A stretch of DNA of 64,000 bases from Microbacteriaceae bacterium (GTDB lineage: Bacteria; Actinomycetota; Actinomycetes; Actinomycetales; Microbacteriaceae), in assembly GCA_014377425.1 (NCBI GenBank), contig JACMPQ010000050.1, forward strand, positions 62,001-126,000, read 5' to 3'. The notes under the pieces were generated by a model. The model made no database searches. It had not been told where the DNA came from and saw only the letters and a program-made list of their open reading frames with translations. Position numbers and translations under genes: made by a program. Of this stretch, positions 1-10,352 are shown one piece after another. Within the stretch, counting starts at the first letter, position 1. Every line of letters begins with the position of its first letter.

Positions 1-464
1 ACGCTCAGTGTGCCCTTGCCGGTGAACCGGAAATCGGTGGCCCGGTACTGGTCGCCGAAGGCGTGGCGACCGATGATAATCGGCTTGTTCCAGCCCGGTA
101 CGAGACGCGGGATGTTGGAGATGATGATCGGTTCGCGAAAAATCACGCCGCCGAGAATGTTGCGGATCGTGCCGTTGGGACTCTTCCACATCTTCTTCAG
201 GCCGAACTCTTCGACCCGCGCCTCGTCGGGGGTGATCGTGGCGCACTTCACCCCAACACCGTGCTTTTGGATTGCGTGAGCTGCATCGATCGTGACCTGG
301 TCGTCGGTGGCGTCGCGGTTTTCCATGCCGAGGTCGTAGTACTCGAGGTTGATGTCGAGGTACGGGTGGATCAGGGTGTCCTTGATTGCCTGCCAGATTA
401 TGCGTGTCATCTCGTCACCGTCGAGTTCTACGACGGTTCCGTCAACGGTGATCTTCGACAACAT
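1..464 (-). CDS. icd: NADP-dependent isocitrate dehydrogenase, N-terminal part (runs off window start)
   Basis: This is the first 154 codons of the TCA-cycle enzyme that oxidatively decarboxylates isocitrate to 2-oxoglutarate with NADP+. The reverse strand reads [21 protein letters not shown] and later contains [13 protein letters not shown], the substrate-binding segment of the homodimeric, eukaryote-like IDH class. The ATG at 464 is preceded by AAGGAGA at a good distance, so the start is firm. The C-terminal part lies outside the window. It is divergent from the acetyltransferase at 610; the 145 bases between them must carry both promoters, but I could not pick a convincing pair of boxes. 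Confidence 0.95.
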   Translation of the reverse strand, partial: MLSKITVDGTVVELDGDEMTRIIWQAIKDTLIHPYLDINLEYYDLGMENRDATDDQVTIDAAHAIQKHGVGVKCATITPDEARVEEFGLKKMWKSPNGTIRNILGGVIFREPIIISNIPRLVPGWNKPIIIGRHAFGDQYRATDFRFTGKGTLS

Positions 465-609
465 GGTCTCCTTGAGTGCTTGGGCGGCGGTGCCGGATTC
501 AGCATACTCGTCTCGCAAAACTATCTTGACATCGAGATACTTATTCCAGTGCGACGGTGCCGATGGCCGAAATCTAGGCGATGCGTACCTTGGCGGCTAA
601 CCTGACTGC

Positions 610-1062
610 ATGGCTGATCTGAAACTTGAAGCATTGTCGGCAAAAAACATCGTCGCCGCAAACACGCTCACGCTCAAACCCGGCCAAGAACAGTTTGTAG
701 CCCCGGTTTCGCATTCAATTGCCGAGGCCTACGTCAACCCGTCGACGTCGTGGCCGCGGGTGGTTGTAGACGGCGATGACGTGGTCGGTTTCATCATGGG
801 AAACTTCGACCCCGACGCCCACGATGACGAATTCCGCAGCTGTATCTGGCGCATCAATGTTTCTGCAGAAGCCCAGGGTCGAGGCATTGGAAAGTTTGCG
901 GTGTGGGCACTGGCCGAGGAGGCGCGTTCCCGTGGCTTCGAGCGGGTCACGGTGATGTGGGAATCGGGGGAAGACGGTCCGGAAGAGTTTTTCCTGCGAA
1001 TCGGTTTCACCATTATTGGCCAAACCCAGTACGGGGAAAACATCGGGGCGTTGCAGCTCTAG
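610..1062 (+). CDS. GNAT-family N-acetyltransferase
   Basis: A 150-residue single-domain GNAT protein. The acetyl-CoA binding motif A is visible at about residues 76-96 as INVSAEAQGRGIGKFAVWAL, matching the R/Q-x-x-G-x-G/A pattern. The C-terminal part (FFLRIGFTIIGQTQYGENIGALQL region) carries the usual GF-x-x-x-G strand. The overall shape resembles the spermidine/diamine acetyltransferase group (PaiA/BltD), but the substrate cannot be read from the sequence. No Shine-Dalgarno-like sequence precedes the ATG, so the mRNA may be leaderless. It is monocistronic and faces the ABC exporter genes convergently across a hairpin at 1153-1190. Confidence 0.85.
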   Translation: MADLKLEALSAKNIVAANTLTLKPGQEQFVAPVSHSIAEAYVNPSTSWPRVVVDGDDVVGFIMGNFDPDAHDDEFRSCIWRINVSAEAQGRGIGKFAVWALAEEARSRGFERVTVMWESGEDGPEEFFLRIGFTIIGQTQYGENIGALQL

Positions 1063-1152
1063 CTCACCGCCTGGTAACCGGCTGATTTATTGCGGGCTGA
1101 TTTTTCGCGGGCACCGAATCTTCGGCATCCCGCCTCGAGCGCCTGGGATGTG

Positions 1153-1190
1153 CTCCCGGTCCCCGTCGGGGCGGGTTAGGGGACCGGGAG
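1153..1190. terminator. Strong inverted repeat between convergent genes, putative bidirectional terminator
   Basis: Positions 1153-1164 (CTCCCGGTCCCC) pair perfectly with 1179-1190 (GGGGACCGGGAG), giving a 12-bp GC-rich stem with a 14-base loop. It lies between the acetyltransferase (ends 1062) and the ABC exporter gene (ends 1270), which converge. There is no U-tract on either side, so the terminator role is inferred from position and stem strength. Confidence 0.6.
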
Positions 1191-1269
1191 GGGAGCCAGC
1201 ACCGGGGCGCCACAGCCTCCGGTCTCTACGGTAAGTGAGCCGATGGCAGCGCAGCAATGGCAAAAACCA

Positions 1270-3075
1270 CTAAACCAGCGAATCCCGCCACGCCGCGTGG
1301 AGTTTTGCGAATCGTCCGGTGCCGGAAATGAGCTCTCTTGGGGTTCCGTCTTCAACGATCCGGCCCGATTCCATCACCAGCACGCGGTCGGCAATGGCGA
1401 CCGTCGACAGGCGGTGAGCGATAATTAGCGCCGTGCGACCGGCGAGCAGCGTGGTGAGGGCCTCCTGTACGAGACGCTCGCTGGGGATGTCGAGCGAAGC
1501 GGTTGCTTCATCCAGAATCAGCACCGCTGGGTTGGCCAAAAAGGCTCGGGCGAAGGAAATGAGTTGGCGTTGCCCGGCGGAGACACGCCCGCCGCGTTTG
1601 TTCACCTCGCTGTCGTAGGCATCCGGGAGGGCCTGGATGAAGCCGTGTGCGCCAACCGCCGTTGCCGCGGCAATGATTTCTTCGCGGGTGGCATCCGGCT
1701 TACCGAGCGCAATATTTTCGGCGACGGTTCCGGAGAACAGGTAGGCCTCCTGGGTCACCATCACAATAGCCCGGCGCAGGTCTTTAGGATGCAGCCGGCG
1801 CAGGTCGACGTCGTCGAGCAGCACCTGGCCGTGGCTCGGGTCGTAAAAGCGAGCAATCAGTTTGGCCAGCGTCGACTTGCCCGCACCGGTTGCCCCGACC
1901 AGCGCCACCACCTGACCCGCGGGAATCTTGAGCGCGAGCCGCGGTAAAATCAGGGTCTGGGCGGAGTAGCCAAACTCCACGTTGGCGAAATCGAGTTTGC
2001 CTCGGGCCTGCCAAAGGTCGATCGGATCTTGCGGATCGGGTACCCCGGGGGTTTCCTCTAACACGCCAGAAATTTTTTCTAGCGCCGACGCCGCCGACTG
2101 ATAGGAGTTATAGAACATCGCCATTTCTTCGGCGGGTGCAAAGAATTGCCGCGTGTAGAGCAGCGCTGCCAACAGAACACCGATTGCCAGCGACCCGTCG
2201 GCCACGCGCAACCCGCCCAGCAGCAGCACCACCGCGAGGGCTACATTGCCGATGAGTAAAAGTCCCGGCTCGAACACACCAAATAGCTGGATGACGCGGG
2301 CGTTCGTGGCCCGGTAGGTCTCGGTGAGCGCGGCGAAGGTGCGCGCATTTTGTGGTTCTTTGCGAAACGCCTTCACCGCCCGAATTCCGGTCATCGTCTC
2401 CACAAATTGCACGATGAGCCCGGCCGAGGCCACCCGGGTTTCGCGGAACCGCTGGCGTGAGCGCACCTGAAACCAGCGGGTGAGGGTGGCTAGCGGAAGC
2501 AGGAAAGCGCAAAGTACGAGTCCGCTTCGAAAGTCGAGGCTCACGAGCGCCACGGCCACGAGTGTCATGTACAGCGCACCCTGAACGAGCTGGTTGATTC
2601 CGGAGTCGAGCAATTCCCGGATGGCGTCGAGGTCACTGGTTTGCCGGGCAATGATACGACCCGAGGTGTAGCGTTCGTGAAATTCGAGGCTGAGCCGCTG
2701 GGTGTGCAGAAAGACGCGTTTGCGGAGGTCAAGCAGAATCGCCTGACCAATTCGCGCCGTCAACACCGTGTACCAAGCGATTAGTAGCGCACCGGCAACA
2801 CCCGCGACCAGATAGATCGCCACCGCGCCGATAAGAGGTACGGCGTTACCGCGCAGCAGCGCGGGCAAGCCGGTGTCGATACCGTAGGCGATGATCGCGG
2901 GGCCGGCGACCAGTGCCACGGTGCTCACCACCACGACCCCGAGGGTCAGCGCGAGTTTTGCACGCATCGGGCGGGCGAGGGATGCGAGCAGCCGCAACGA
3001 GCGGGCACGAATCTGCTTGCTCTCCGCCGCGGTGAAGTCGCTACGCTCCTCGCCCTGAACCCCGGACACACTCAT
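1270..3075 (-). CDS. ABC exporter half-transporter (TMD-NBD) with canonical ATPase site
   Basis: A 601-residue type IV ABC exporter subunit. Residues about 35-330 form six membrane segments and the rest is the nucleotide-binding domain. That domain has Walker A GATGAGKS, the Q-loop region [11 protein letters not shown], signature VSAGQRQ and Walker [13 protein letters not shown] with the catalytic glutamate present. It is the downstream partner of the gene at 3072-5027: the two overlap by ATGA (stop and start share bases), with GAGGTGAG before the start. Together they should form a heterodimeric exporter. The substrate (drug, lipid or peptide) cannot be told from sequence. Confidence 0.9.
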   Translation of the reverse strand: MSVSGVQGEERSDFTAAESKQIRARSLRLLASLARPMRAKLALTLGVVVVSTVALVAGPAIIAYGIDTGLPALLRGNAVPLIGAVAIYLVAGVAGALLIAWYTVLTARIGQAILLDLRKRVFLHTQRLSLEFHERYTSGRIIARQTSDLDAIRELLDSGINQLVQGALYMTLVAVALVSLDFRSGLVLCAFLLPLATLTRWFQVRSRQRFRETRVASAGLIVQFVETMTGIRAVKAFRKEPQNARTFAALTETYRATNARVIQLFGVFEPGLLLIGNVALAVVLLLGGLRVADGSLAIGVLLAALLYTRQFFAPAEEMAMFYNSYQSAASALEKISGVLEETPGVPDPQDPIDLWQARGKLDFANVEFGYSAQTLILPRLALKIPAGQVVALVGATGAGKSTLAKLIARFYDPSHGQVLLDDVDLRRLHPKDLRRAIVMVTQEAYLFSGTVAENIALGKPDATREEIIAAATAVGAHGFIQALPDAYDSEVNKRGGRVSAGQRQLISFARAFLANPAVLILDEATASLDIPSERLVQEALTTLLAGRTALIIAHRLSTVAIADRVLVMESGRIVEDGTPRELISGTGRFAKLHAAWRDSLV

Positions 3076-5027
3076 TTCTCACCTCGGTGCGAGATCCGCT
3101 CGCGCGATTGCTGTTCGAGCGATTGCTGTTTGCGGGATTGCCGCTCGCGCTCGTCGGCGCGGCGTTCCCGTGCATCCCGGGCTTCCTCGTCTTGCAGACT
3201 GGAAATGACGAAGCGATAGTGCTCATTTTGTGCCAGCAGCTCGGAGTGGGTTCCGAGGGCTGTGATGCGACCGCCTTCCAAGAGTGCCACCCGGTCGGCG
3301 AGCATCACCGTTGATGGGCGGTGCGCCACCACGAGCGTGGTGGTGGCCGCGAGATCCCGCCGCAGAGCCGCCTGCACGAGAGACTCGGTGTTCACGTCCA
3401 GCGCCGAGAGGGGATCATCCAGCACGAGCACCCGGGGGGCGGATGCGACCGCTCGGGCCAAAGCTAAGCGCTGGCGTTGACCACCGGACAGGCTCAACCC
3501 CTCCTCCCCCACCATCGTATCGAGCCCCTCCGGCAACTCGAAGACGAAGTGCGCCTGTGCGATCATCAGGGCCTTGGTGAGTTCGCCTTCGGTGGCCTCG
3601 GGTCTGCCGAGCAGCACGTTTTCGCGAACGCTGGCCGAGAAGAGTGTGGCGTCTTCGAATGCCATGGCGACCTGCGTGCGCAGACACTTCAGCGGCAGCA
3701 TCCGGATGTCTACGCCATCGAGCCTGATCGCGCCGCCGGTCACGTCGTACAGCCGAGAAGCGAGCGCGGTGAGGGTGGATTTTCCGCTGCCGGTGATCCC
3801 GACCAGGGCCATCGTCTCCCCGGGCACAAGCTCAAGCTCGATACCGTCGAGCAGATCGGCGTGCTGGGGAAGGGAATCCGGGTAACGAAAATGCACCCGA
3901 TCGAAGGTGAATCTCCCCAGCGATTGGCCGCTCGGCAGAGGACGAGTCGATTCGGGCTGGGCGGGGTCGGGCCGGGCGGGGTCGGGCCGGGCGGGGTCGG
4001 GCTGGGCGGGGTCGGTGATGGTGTTGGGCTCATCCAATACCTCGAAGTAGCGATCCGCTGCGGTGCGGGTGTCGAAGGTCATCGAGAGCAGAAAACCGAT
4101 CGACTCCACCGGAAAGCGCAGAACCGTGGCCGTGGCAAAAAACGCCACCAGTTGCCCAACGGTGAGTTCATCGAGCGAGGCGAGCCACACTCCGCCCAGC
4201 AGGCATAGCGCGAAAGTCACATCGGGCACGAGCAGTAACCACAGCCAGATTCCGGCGATTGCCCGGGCCTTCTCAATTTCTGTACCCCGCAGATCTTCTG
4301 CCTGACCGGCGAATTTGCGCAGCGCATGACTGCCGCGCCCAAATGCCTTCAGCACCCGGATGCCGTGAACCGCCTCCTCAACCGAGGTGGCGAGGTCTCC
4401 GGCCTGATCCTGAGAGCGGCGCGCCACCACCGAATATTTCTGCTCGAATAGATACCCGTAAATCCACAGGGGGATCGAGCACACCACAAAGAGGAGCCCC
4501 AGCCACACGTTGATCGCGAGCAAAAAAACCAGACCGATGACGATCGTCAGCATGTTGACCACCAGAAGTACAATTCCGAAAGAAATCCAGCGGCGGATTT
4601 GGTTGAGATCGCTCATGGCGCGCGACAGCAGCTGACCACTCGGCCAACGGTCGTGGAAACTTACCGGAAGCTGCTGCAATCTTTGGTATAGCGCGTTTCG
4701 CATCGCGGCCTCAACGTGCGTGCCCGGCTGCAGCACAAACCAGCGGCGGAGCCAGATCATGCCGGCCTCAAGCACACCGAGCAGGAGAACCAGCGCAACG
4801 GGCCACCCGAGCTGCGTGGCATCCCCCTGCTGAAGAGCGCCGTCGACGAGGTGGCGCAGAACCTGCGGAATGCTGAGCGCAACGAGGGCTGCAACGAGGG
4901 CGCTGAGGGCTCCGAAGGCGATTCGCGGCAGCGCCGGTTTCACAAAAGGGTAAAGGCGGAAAAGCGATGCGGCGGTGCCGATCTTTGGGCGCGCAGACTC
5001 GGCTTTCGGCGATGACGGAACGGTCAC
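3072..5027 (-). CDS. ABC exporter half-transporter with degenerate ATPase site and repeat-bearing linker
   Basis: A 651-residue TMD-NBD subunit, first gene of a two-gene operon with the exporter at 1270-3075. Walker A is GITGSGKS and the signature is LSGGQRQ. Walker B reads [12 protein letters not shown], so the catalytic glutamate is replaced by aspartate, and the Q-loop region is [10 protein letters not shown]. These are the hallmarks of the degenerate half of heterodimeric exporters such as TM287/288 or BmrCD. Between the membrane part and the NBD (about residues 339-359) sits a Pro/Asp linker built from four 15-bp repeats ([10 protein letters not shown]). The C-terminus carries a hydrophilic Arg/Gln/Glu-rich tail. 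Confidence 0.9.
   Translation of the reverse strand: MTVPSSPKAESARPKIGTAASLFRLYPFVKPALPRIAFGALSALVAALVALSIPQVLRHLVDGALQQGDATQLGWPVALVLLLGVLEAGMIWLRRWFVLQPGTHVEAAMRNALYQRLQQLPVSFHDRWPSGQLLSRAMSDLNQIRRWISFGIVLLVVNMLTIVIGLVFLLAINVWLGLLFVVCSIPLWIYGYLFEQKYSVVARRSQDQAGDLATSVEEAVHGIRVLKAFGRGSHALRKFAGQAEDLRGTEIEKARAIAGIWLWLLLVPDVTFALCLLGGVWLASLDELTVGQLVAFFATATVLRFPVESIGFLLSMTFDTRTAADRYFEVLDEPNTITDPAQPDPARPDPARPDPAQPESTRPLPSGQSLGRFTFDRVHFRYPDSLPQHADLLDGIELELVPGETMALVGITGSGKSTLTALASRLYDVTGGAIRLDGVDIRMLPLKCLRTQVAMAFEDATLFSASVRENVLLGRPEATEGELTKALMIAQAHFVFELPEGLDTMVGEEGLSLSGGQRQRLALARAVASAPRVLVLDDPLSALDVNTESLVQAALRRDLAATTTLVVAHRPSTVMLADRVALLEGGRITALGTHSELLAQNEHYRFVISSLQDEEARDARERRADERERQSRKQQSLEQQSRERISHRGEK
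3952..4011 (-). repeat. Four tandem 15-bp repeats inside the ABC exporter linker
   Basis: Four copies (3952-3966, 3967-3981, 3982-3996, 3997-4011) of a unit like TCGGGCTGGGCGGGG, with one C/T difference between copies. Read on the reverse strand they encode DPAQP or DPARP, so gain or loss of a unit keeps the frame. The array sits in the non-conserved stretch between the transmembrane and ATPase domains. Confidence 0.9.
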
Positions 5028-5113
5028 GGGGCATCCCTGACTTTGGCAGGCAGCATTCTGCCGGTGATGCGAACGAGTTTTCGCACAGCCTTCAAGCCTA
5101 GGCGGCGCACGCG

Positions 5114-5137
5114 GTGCCCCGCAAGGATGCGGGGCAC
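5114..5137 (-). terminator. Hairpin downstream of the zinc-ribbon gene
   Basis: GTGCCCCGCA (5114-5123) pairs perfectly with TGCGGGGCAC (5128-5137) around a 4-base loop, 26 bases beyond the stop of the reverse-strand gene ending at 5163. This is a compact 10-bp stem typical of actinobacterial terminators lacking a U-tract. Confidence 0.65.
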
Positions 5138-5162
5138 TGACTCAGCGCACGGTCAACCGGTT

Positions 5163-5417
5163 CTAACCGAACAGTTCACCCAACCAGTTGTCCCGTTTCT
5201 TCTGCTTGCCGCTGCGCTCTGAGGAGCTTTGGCCGCGGAAGTTGTCATTGCGCGGACCGGTGGTGGACACCGGCGTATTAAGCAGCTGTGCGCGGTCAAC
5301 AATTTTGTCGAGCTCTCCGCGGTCAAGCCAAACGCCGCGACACTTCGGGCAGTAATCGATTTCGACCCCACCCCGCTCGGACATGACCAGTTCGGTGGAA
5401 TCAATTGGGCAGTTCAT
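5163..5417 (-). CDS. zf-TFIIB (zinc-ribbon) domain protein
   Basis: An 84-residue protein whose first 45 residues form a zinc ribbon: CPID near residue 3, then YCPKCRGVWLDRGELDKIV at about residues 26-44. This CPxC...CxxCxGxWLDxGEL pattern defines the zf-TFIIB family (YfaA-type). The rest is a short polar, low-complexity tail (residues 50-80) ending in a Trp-Leu-Gly segment. The family has no assigned biochemical role and metal binding is inferred from the cysteines. An AGGTCACATG-like context at 5417 supports the start. It lies just downstream of purH with its own terminator-like hairpin. Confidence 0.85.
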   Translation of the reverse strand: MNCPIDSTELVMSERGGVEIDYCPKCRGVWLDRGELDKIVDRAQLLNTPVSTTGPRNDNFRGQSSSERSGKQKKRDNWLGELFG

Positions 5418-5510
5418 GTGACCTCCGGTTGAGTAATTGGTTGGGTGAACGGATGGATGCTGCGGCGTCCGGGATGGCGGGGCGAGCTGAAGGCCCTCGC
5501 GGCGCTGGGC

Positions 5511-7142
5511 CTAGTGGTAGAAGTGGCGTTCGCCGGTGAAGTACATCGTCACTCCGACCTTTGTTGCCGCCTCGATGACTTCCTCATCGCGCACGGACCC
5601 GCCGGGCTGGGCCACGGCGATGATGCCGGCGTTGAGCAAGATTTCGAGTCCATCAGCGAAGGGGAAGAAGGCATCCGATGCTGCCACCGAACCGGCCGCG
5701 CGAGAACCGGCACGATTTACCGCAAGCAGGCAGGAGTCGACCCGGTTGACCTGGCCCATCCCTACTCCCACGGATGCCCCGCCCCGCGCCAAGAGGATGG
5801 CGTTGGATTTGACTGCTCGCACCGCTCTCCAGGCGAACTCGAGGTCGGCGAGGATGGCGGCATCGGCCGGTTGCCCGGAGACGAGAACCCAGCTCGCGGA
5901 GGAAAAGTTATCGAAGACGTCTGGTTGCTGAAGCAGCAGCCCGCCCGATACCTGACGAAATTCTCGCTCGTCACGGCGGTAATCGGCCGGAAGTTTCAGG
6001 AGGCGAATGTTTTTCTTTGCCCGCAGGATGGCAAGCGCAGCGGGTTCGAAATCGGGGGCGACGACAACCTCGGTAAAGATGTCGCGCACCTGCTCGGCCA
6101 TTGCCACGGTCACGGTGCGGTTGGCGGCAATCACCCCGCCAAACGCCGACACCGGGTCGCATTCATGAGCTCTAATGTGAGCGGTCGCGATGGCGTCGCC
6201 GCTGCCTCTGGCCACGGCAATACCGCAGGGCTGCGCGTGCTTAATGATCGCTACCGCCGGCTCGATGAAGTCGTAGGCGGCACGCACGGCACCATCGGCG
6301 TCCACGAAGTTGTTGTACGACATTTCCTTGCCGTGCAGTTGTTCAGCCTGAGCCACACCCGGGTGGCTCGAGGTGTACAGAGCGGCACTCTGATGCGCGT
6401 TCTCGCCATAGCGCAGCACTTGGCCGAGCTGAAATACACCGAAAACCGTTTCCGGAAAATCGGCCACCGTTTCGGTCGGCGCAGCCTGCGCGGTCGAACC
6501 CTGAGGTTTTGAGGCCAGCGTCTCGGCAAAGAACGCGGCCACGGCTGTATCGTACGCCGCGGTCTGGGCGAAGGCGCGAGCCGCGAGGTCGCGGCGCTCG
6601 GCGAGGGTGGTTCCACCACTCTTGGCTGCCGCGATAATTTCCGGGTAGCTGTCGGGCGAGACCACGATTGCCACATTGGCGTGGTTCTTGGCTGAGGCGC
6701 GCACCATGGCGGGTCCGCCAATGTCGATCTGCTCGACCGCAGCATCCCCGGTAATGCCAGCCGCGACCGTCTCCACAAAGGGGTAGAGGTTTACCACCAC
6801 GAGATCAAATGACGCAATTCCCAGCGCTTCCAGCTGGGCTTCGTGGTGCCCCAATCGGAGGTCGGCCAAAATTCCGGCGTGAACCGAAGGATGCAACGTC
6901 TTGACTCGACCGTCGAGGGATTCCGGAAATCCGGTAATTTCGCTGACCTCGGTTACGGCGTGACCTGCCGCCGCGATGGTCGCTGCGGTGGAGCCGGTAG
7001 AGACCATCTCGACGCCCGCGGCGGCAAGGGCTGCCGCAAGCTCCAGTAGACCGGTTTTGTCGCTCACCGATACCAGGGCACGGGTAATTGCTACGACGTC
7101 GCGCTCGCGATAGTCGGCGGGGTCGTGGGTGGGTCCGCTCAT
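5511..7142 (-). CDS. purH: Bifunctional AICAR transformylase / IMP cyclohydrolase
   Basis: A 543-residue enzyme catalysing the last two steps of de novo IMP synthesis: formyl transfer from 10-formyl-THF to AICAR, then ring closure. The N-terminal MGS-like cyclohydrolase domain (residues about 15-150) shows [11 protein letters not shown] and STGSTAATI. The transformylase domain follows, with YGENAHQ and the [18 protein letters not shown] and [10 protein letters not shown] segments; the lysine-histidine of IKHAQPCG is catalytic in the family. The start overlaps the stop of purN by ATGA, so the pair is translationally coupled behind a DUF6350 gene. Confidence 0.97.
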   Translation of the reverse strand: MSGPTHDPADYRERDVVAITRALVSVSDKTGLLELAAALAAAGVEMVSTGSTAATIAAAGHAVTEVSEITGFPESLDGRVKTLHPSVHAGILADLRLGHHEAQLEALGIASFDLVVVNLYPFVETVAAGITGDAAVEQIDIGGPAMVRASAKNHANVAIVVSPDSYPEIIAAAKSGGTTLAERRDLAARAFAQTAAYDTAVAAFFAETLASKPQGSTAQAAPTETVADFPETVFGVFQLGQVLRYGENAHQSAALYTSSHPGVAQAEQLHGKEMSYNNFVDADGAVRAAYDFIEPAVAIIKHAQPCGIAVARGSGDAIATAHIRAHECDPVSAFGGVIAANRTVTVAMAEQVRDIFTEVVVAPDFEPAALAILRAKKNIRLLKLPADYRRDEREFRQVSGGLLLQQPDVFDNFSSASWVLVSGQPADAAILADLEFAWRAVRAVKSNAILLARGGASVGVGMGQVNRVDSCLLAVNRAGSRAAGSVAASDAFFPFADGLEILLNAGIIAVAQPGGSVRDEEVIEAATKVGVTMYFTGERHFYH

Positions 7143-7732
7143 CGGTCTGACAGCTCCTGAAGGTTGACGGTGTTGTTGGCGATGTCGAGCACGGTCTGCA
7201 CCAGCAGTTGCCGTTCGACCCGTTTGATGCGATCGTGCAAAGAACTTTCGGTGTCATCCGGTTCAATCGCCACTCGCTCTTGAGCGATAATCGGTCCGCT
7301 GTCTACGCCGTTATCGACGATGATTACGCTCGCCCCGGTTTGACGTACCCCGGCTGCAAGGGCATCACGAACTCCGTGAGCCCCCGGAAATTCGGGCAGG
7401 TATGCCGGGTGGGTGTTGATGAGCTGCGGCGAGAGGGCGTCGACGAACCCGGGGGGCAGGAGCCTCATGAATCCGCTCAGGATGACCACGTCGGCATCCC
7501 AGAGCCGCACCTGATCGAGAAGCGCTGCACCCCAGGCTTCGCGATTTGGGAAGCTTGTGAAGGGAACGGTGAAGGTGGGAATTCCGAAGGCCTCCGCGTG
7601 CTCGAACCCGGGAGCATCACGGTCAGCGCCGATGGCGACAACACGCGCGGGGTATTCGGCATCTTCGGCAGCTTCAAGCAACGATCGCACGTTGGAACCA
7701 CCACCGGAGATCAGAACTACCAAAGAAATCAC
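7139..7732 (-). CDS. purN: Phosphoribosylglycinamide formyltransferase
   Basis: A 197-residue GAR transformylase, the third step of de novo purine synthesis, using 10-formyl-THF. Visible motifs are [15 protein letters not shown] at the N-terminus (phosphate-binding loop), [21 protein letters not shown] around residue 105 with the catalytic histidine, and [13 protein letters not shown] with the catalytic aspartate near residue 142. Length is normal for the family. It overlaps purH downstream and the DUF6350 gene upstream by 4 bases each, making a tight three-gene unit. Confidence 0.97.
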   Translation of the reverse strand: MISLVVLISGGGSNVRSLLEAAEDAEYPARVVAIGADRDAPGFEHAEAFGIPTFTVPFTSFPNREAWGAALLDQVRLWDADVVILSGFMRLLPPGFVDALSPQLINTHPAYLPEFPGAHGVRDALAAGVRQTGASVIIVDNGVDSGPIIAQERVAIEPDDTESSLHDRIKRVERQLLVQTVLDIANNTVNLQELSDR

Positions 7733-9324
7733 CGCGCCAGCCTACCGTGAGGCGCTTCGCGACCGACGGCCGGGGGCTCCGAAGATAGCTCCACCGGCGC
7801 CCCCGATTGCGGTGCGGCAGACGATGGCAGCGGGGTTATCGGGGATGGCTGCGGTCTGGCCGGGGATGGCAGCTGGATCGGGATTTCGGCGGTGATGGCG
7901 TCCGCGGCGAGCGACGGTGATTCCGGTGATGCGCTGGACCGAGGAGGAGCAGCAGGCAGCGGCGGCTTCGGGGTCGGCATCGGCATCGGCGTCGGTTTCG
8001 GTGTCGACTGCGGTTTCGGTGTCGACTGCGGTTTCGGTGCGACCTGGGCGGCACGCGCCGCGCGAGCAGCGCGTTCCGGCCGCGCGACTGCGACACCGCG
8101 GATATCACTCGAAGTGGCCAGCGCGATTGCCACCGGCAGTGCGACCTCGAGAGCAGACCAGAGTGCTACGAGAAGCCATGGCGGCCCGACATCCGCGAGC
8201 CGACCGGGGCCGGCGGCACCGCCGGACAGTGCCGCGAGGGCGCCGAGCAAAACGCCTGCCGTAAGACCGGTCACGCTGCTGACCACGGCGATCCAGCGAA
8301 TGCCGATGCAGCCCGCAGAAACCAGTCGACCGCGCAGAAAAATTCCGGCGATAAAGCCGGCGAGCACCGGAACAAGCAAGCCGAGGAAGCCGACATTGGC
8401 GGCGGTACCGGGAAGTGCTCCGAGGATTGGGATAGCCGGGAGCGGGCCGAGGAGCGTTCCGAGCGGGCTGATCATCGAACCGGTGCCAATGCTGAACCCG
8501 GGACCGATGAGCCAGGCGGCGGCCCAGATGATCGTGTTCGGGATGAGGGCGAGCTGGCCGAGTGTGAGCGCCGCCCCGCCGAGAAGTCCTGAGTGCACCC
8601 CCTCGTAGATGGCGATGATGGGGGCGTAGTTGGCCGCGAGCAAAACGGCGACCGTGAGGGCGGCGGCAAAAAGCACGAGCGCAGTTGCTGCGATGCCCCC
8701 GGTAACGGCAATGAGCACAGCACTACGTGGGCGCGGCACGCGGTCGCGCAACCAGTCATCGAGTCCGGAAAACGAGAGATTAGGCAGCCGGCGAGGTCCG
8801 ACTCTCCCCGTCGCGAGCGACCTCCACCGCGGGCCACTGCCAATGGCGATGCCCACGGCAAAGACGAGGGTCGGAAGGATGCACCCCCCGATAAGGGAGG
8901 GGCGAACAGCCGCAGACACGGCGCTCAGCGAGGCCAACCAAGAGAGCGTACCGAAGACCGCAACCGTCGAGAGTTGGCCAATTCGCAAGTGCGGGGTTTC
9001 GCCAATGCGACGCCCCGCCCGCGCACCGAGAAGTGCCGTGATGATGGCAAAAGCGAGCGGAGCCAGGGTGAGCGCAAACGGGGCAGCGGCCCCCGGAAGG
9101 CCCAGCACGTTCACCGTTTTGGCATCGAGCAGTACGGAAAGGTTCACTCCGTGACCGAGTAACCAAATATCTACCGCGGCCCGCCAAAACAGCAGCCAAT
9201 CAACCTGAAGCCCGTATTGAAACGCCCACATCAGGGTGAGTGGAACCAGCGGTATTCCGATTCCGATGCCGACCACAAGCAGCGCCTCAAGGGCGGCAAA
9301 TAGTGCGGTCAGCTTGCGATTCAT
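7729..9324 (-). CDS. DUF6350 family polytopic membrane protein
   Basis: A 531-residue protein with about nine to ten hydrophobic segments in the first 400 residues, and a long proline/alanine-rich cytoplasmic-type tail (residues about 410-531) containing a [13 protein letters not shown] repeat. Its position directly upstream of purN is typical of the actinobacterial DUF6350 family, which has no proven function. The overlap with purN (ATGA) implies co-translation with purine synthesis genes. Candidate start is ATG 9324. The tail is poorly conserved and repeat-rich, so its length probably varies between strains. Confidence 0.8.
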   Translation of the reverse strand: MNRKLTALFAALEALLVVGIGIGIPLVPLTLMWAFQYGLQVDWLLFWRAAVDIWLLGHGVNLSVLLDAKTVNVLGLPGAAAPFALTLAPLAFAIITALLGARAGRRIGETPHLRIGQLSTVAVFGTLSWLASLSAVSAAVRPSLIGGCILPTLVFAVGIAIGSGPRWRSLATGRVGPRRLPNLSFSGLDDWLRDRVPRPRSAVLIAVTGGIAATALVLFAAALTVAVLLAANYAPIIAIYEGVHSGLLGGAALTLGQLALIPNTIIWAAAWLIGPGFSIGTGSMISPLGTLLGPLPAIPILGALPGTAANVGFLGLLVPVLAGFIAGIFLRGRLVSAGCIGIRWIAVVSSVTGLTAGVLLGALAALSGGAAGPGRLADVGPPWLLVALWSALEVALPVAIALATSSDIRGVAVARPERAARAARAAQVAPKPQSTPKPQSTPKPTPMPMPTPKPPLPAAPPRSSASPESPSLAADAITAEIPIQLPSPARPQPSPITPLPSSAAPQSGAPVELSSEPPAVGREAPHGRLAR

Positions 9325-9535
9325 ACCGCTTCGATTTTAGCGCCGGGTCTGGTGATCCGATCTCCACCCCGCCGCCGGAGTGCAGGCCACGGCCCGAATT
9401 CCAGACCCAGGCGTCTGACCCCGGCTCCCGCTCGCGGGCCCCACACAGAATTCACTGATAGCGCATTCAGGGTCGACTTGGCAAGGCTTCGCAGATCGTT
9501 TCACCTATTTGCCGATTATCCGAGAGACTAGGGCC

Positions 9536-10258
9536 GTGAGCGTTTCGGTCTATCAACAGGTGCTGGGTGACGACTTCTATAAGTTGACGCCGCAGCTGCA
9601 GCGCTACTTCGGCATGCCCTACGCCGGTTCACACGGTCGGGGCACGGGAACGTACGAAGTCGCCGGTTCAGAACTGCACTGGCTTCGCCCCATCCTTCGA
9701 CTCTTTGGCTCCCGCAATATTCTGTTTGCCGAACGTGAGCGAGACGTTCCCTTCACCGTGCTCAATCGGCCAGATGGCGACATTCTCCGTGCCACGCGTC
9801 TTTTTCACTTCGGCGAAGTAAGCTCCAGCCCCGGTAGCGGCGATCGACTCTCCAGCGCGGCTGCACGACGTCAGGCTTCGCGACGCGCCAAAATGACCAC
9901 CCGCACGATGGTCGATGAGATGCGCGTAATCGATGGTGTGCTTCACGACTACCTCGGAACCAACAAAGAGTTGGAAGTCACCTTCGACATTGCCGTCTCC
10001 GAAGACAAGCTCACCATGACCTCCTCTGGCTCGTGGCTTCGACTCAGTTTGGGTAAACGCCTCTTTCGCTTCAAATTGCCCACGGTGTTGGGCGCACGTG
10101 TCGTGTTGACCGAGCGCTGGGAATTAGACCACCAACGTGTCTCGGTAACCCTGACCAACCCGATTTTGGGCGAAATTTTCACCTACCGCGGAACCTTCAC
10201 CTACGACTGGGTGCGCGACGAAGTCATTCACTCCAGAAATTCCGAGACCGGACGCTAA
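9536..10258 (+). CDS. DUF4166 domain-containing protein
   Basis: About 240 residues from the GTG at 9536 (an in-frame TTG at 9509 would add nine residues). The sequence begins SVYQQVLGDDFYKLTPQLQ and includes the patterns PFTVLNRPDG and WELDHQRVSVTLTNPILGEIFTYRGTF, which match the DUF4166 family often found fused to or near saccharopine dehydrogenase-like or sterol-transport-like proteins. The function is unknown. It has no signal peptide or membrane segment. A GAGAG sequence 9 bases before the GTG favours that start. It is transcribed divergently from the DUF6350-purN-purH unit and ends before a strong terminator-like hairpin. Confidence 0.75.
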   Translation: MSVSVYQQVLGDDFYKLTPQLQRYFGMPYAGSHGRGTGTYEVAGSELHWLRPILRLFGSRNILFAERERDVPFTVLNRPDGDILRATRLFHFGEVSSSPGSGDRLSSAAARRQASRRAKMTTRTMVDEMRVIDGVLHDYLGTNKELEVTFDIAVSEDKLTMTSSGSWLRLSLGKRLFRFKLPTVLGARVVLTERWELDHQRVSVTLTNPILGEIFTYRGTFTYDWVRDEVIHSRNSETGR

Positions 10259-10303
10259 GCCAGCCCATCGCAGTGGTTTCGCCCGCAAAAAACTAGCGCC
10301 AAC

Positions 10304-10337
10304 CGAAGAACGGCCCGCCGAAGCGAGCCGTTCTTCG
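10304..10337. terminator. Bidirectional terminator hairpin between DUF4166 gene and sucD
   Basis: CGAAGAACGGC (10304-10314) pairs perfectly with GCCGTTCTTCG (10327-10337), an 11-bp stem around a 12-base loop. It lies between the convergent genes ending at 10258 and 10353 and so can serve both. Confidence 0.7.
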
Positions 10338-10352
10338 CTTACTTCTCGCTGA

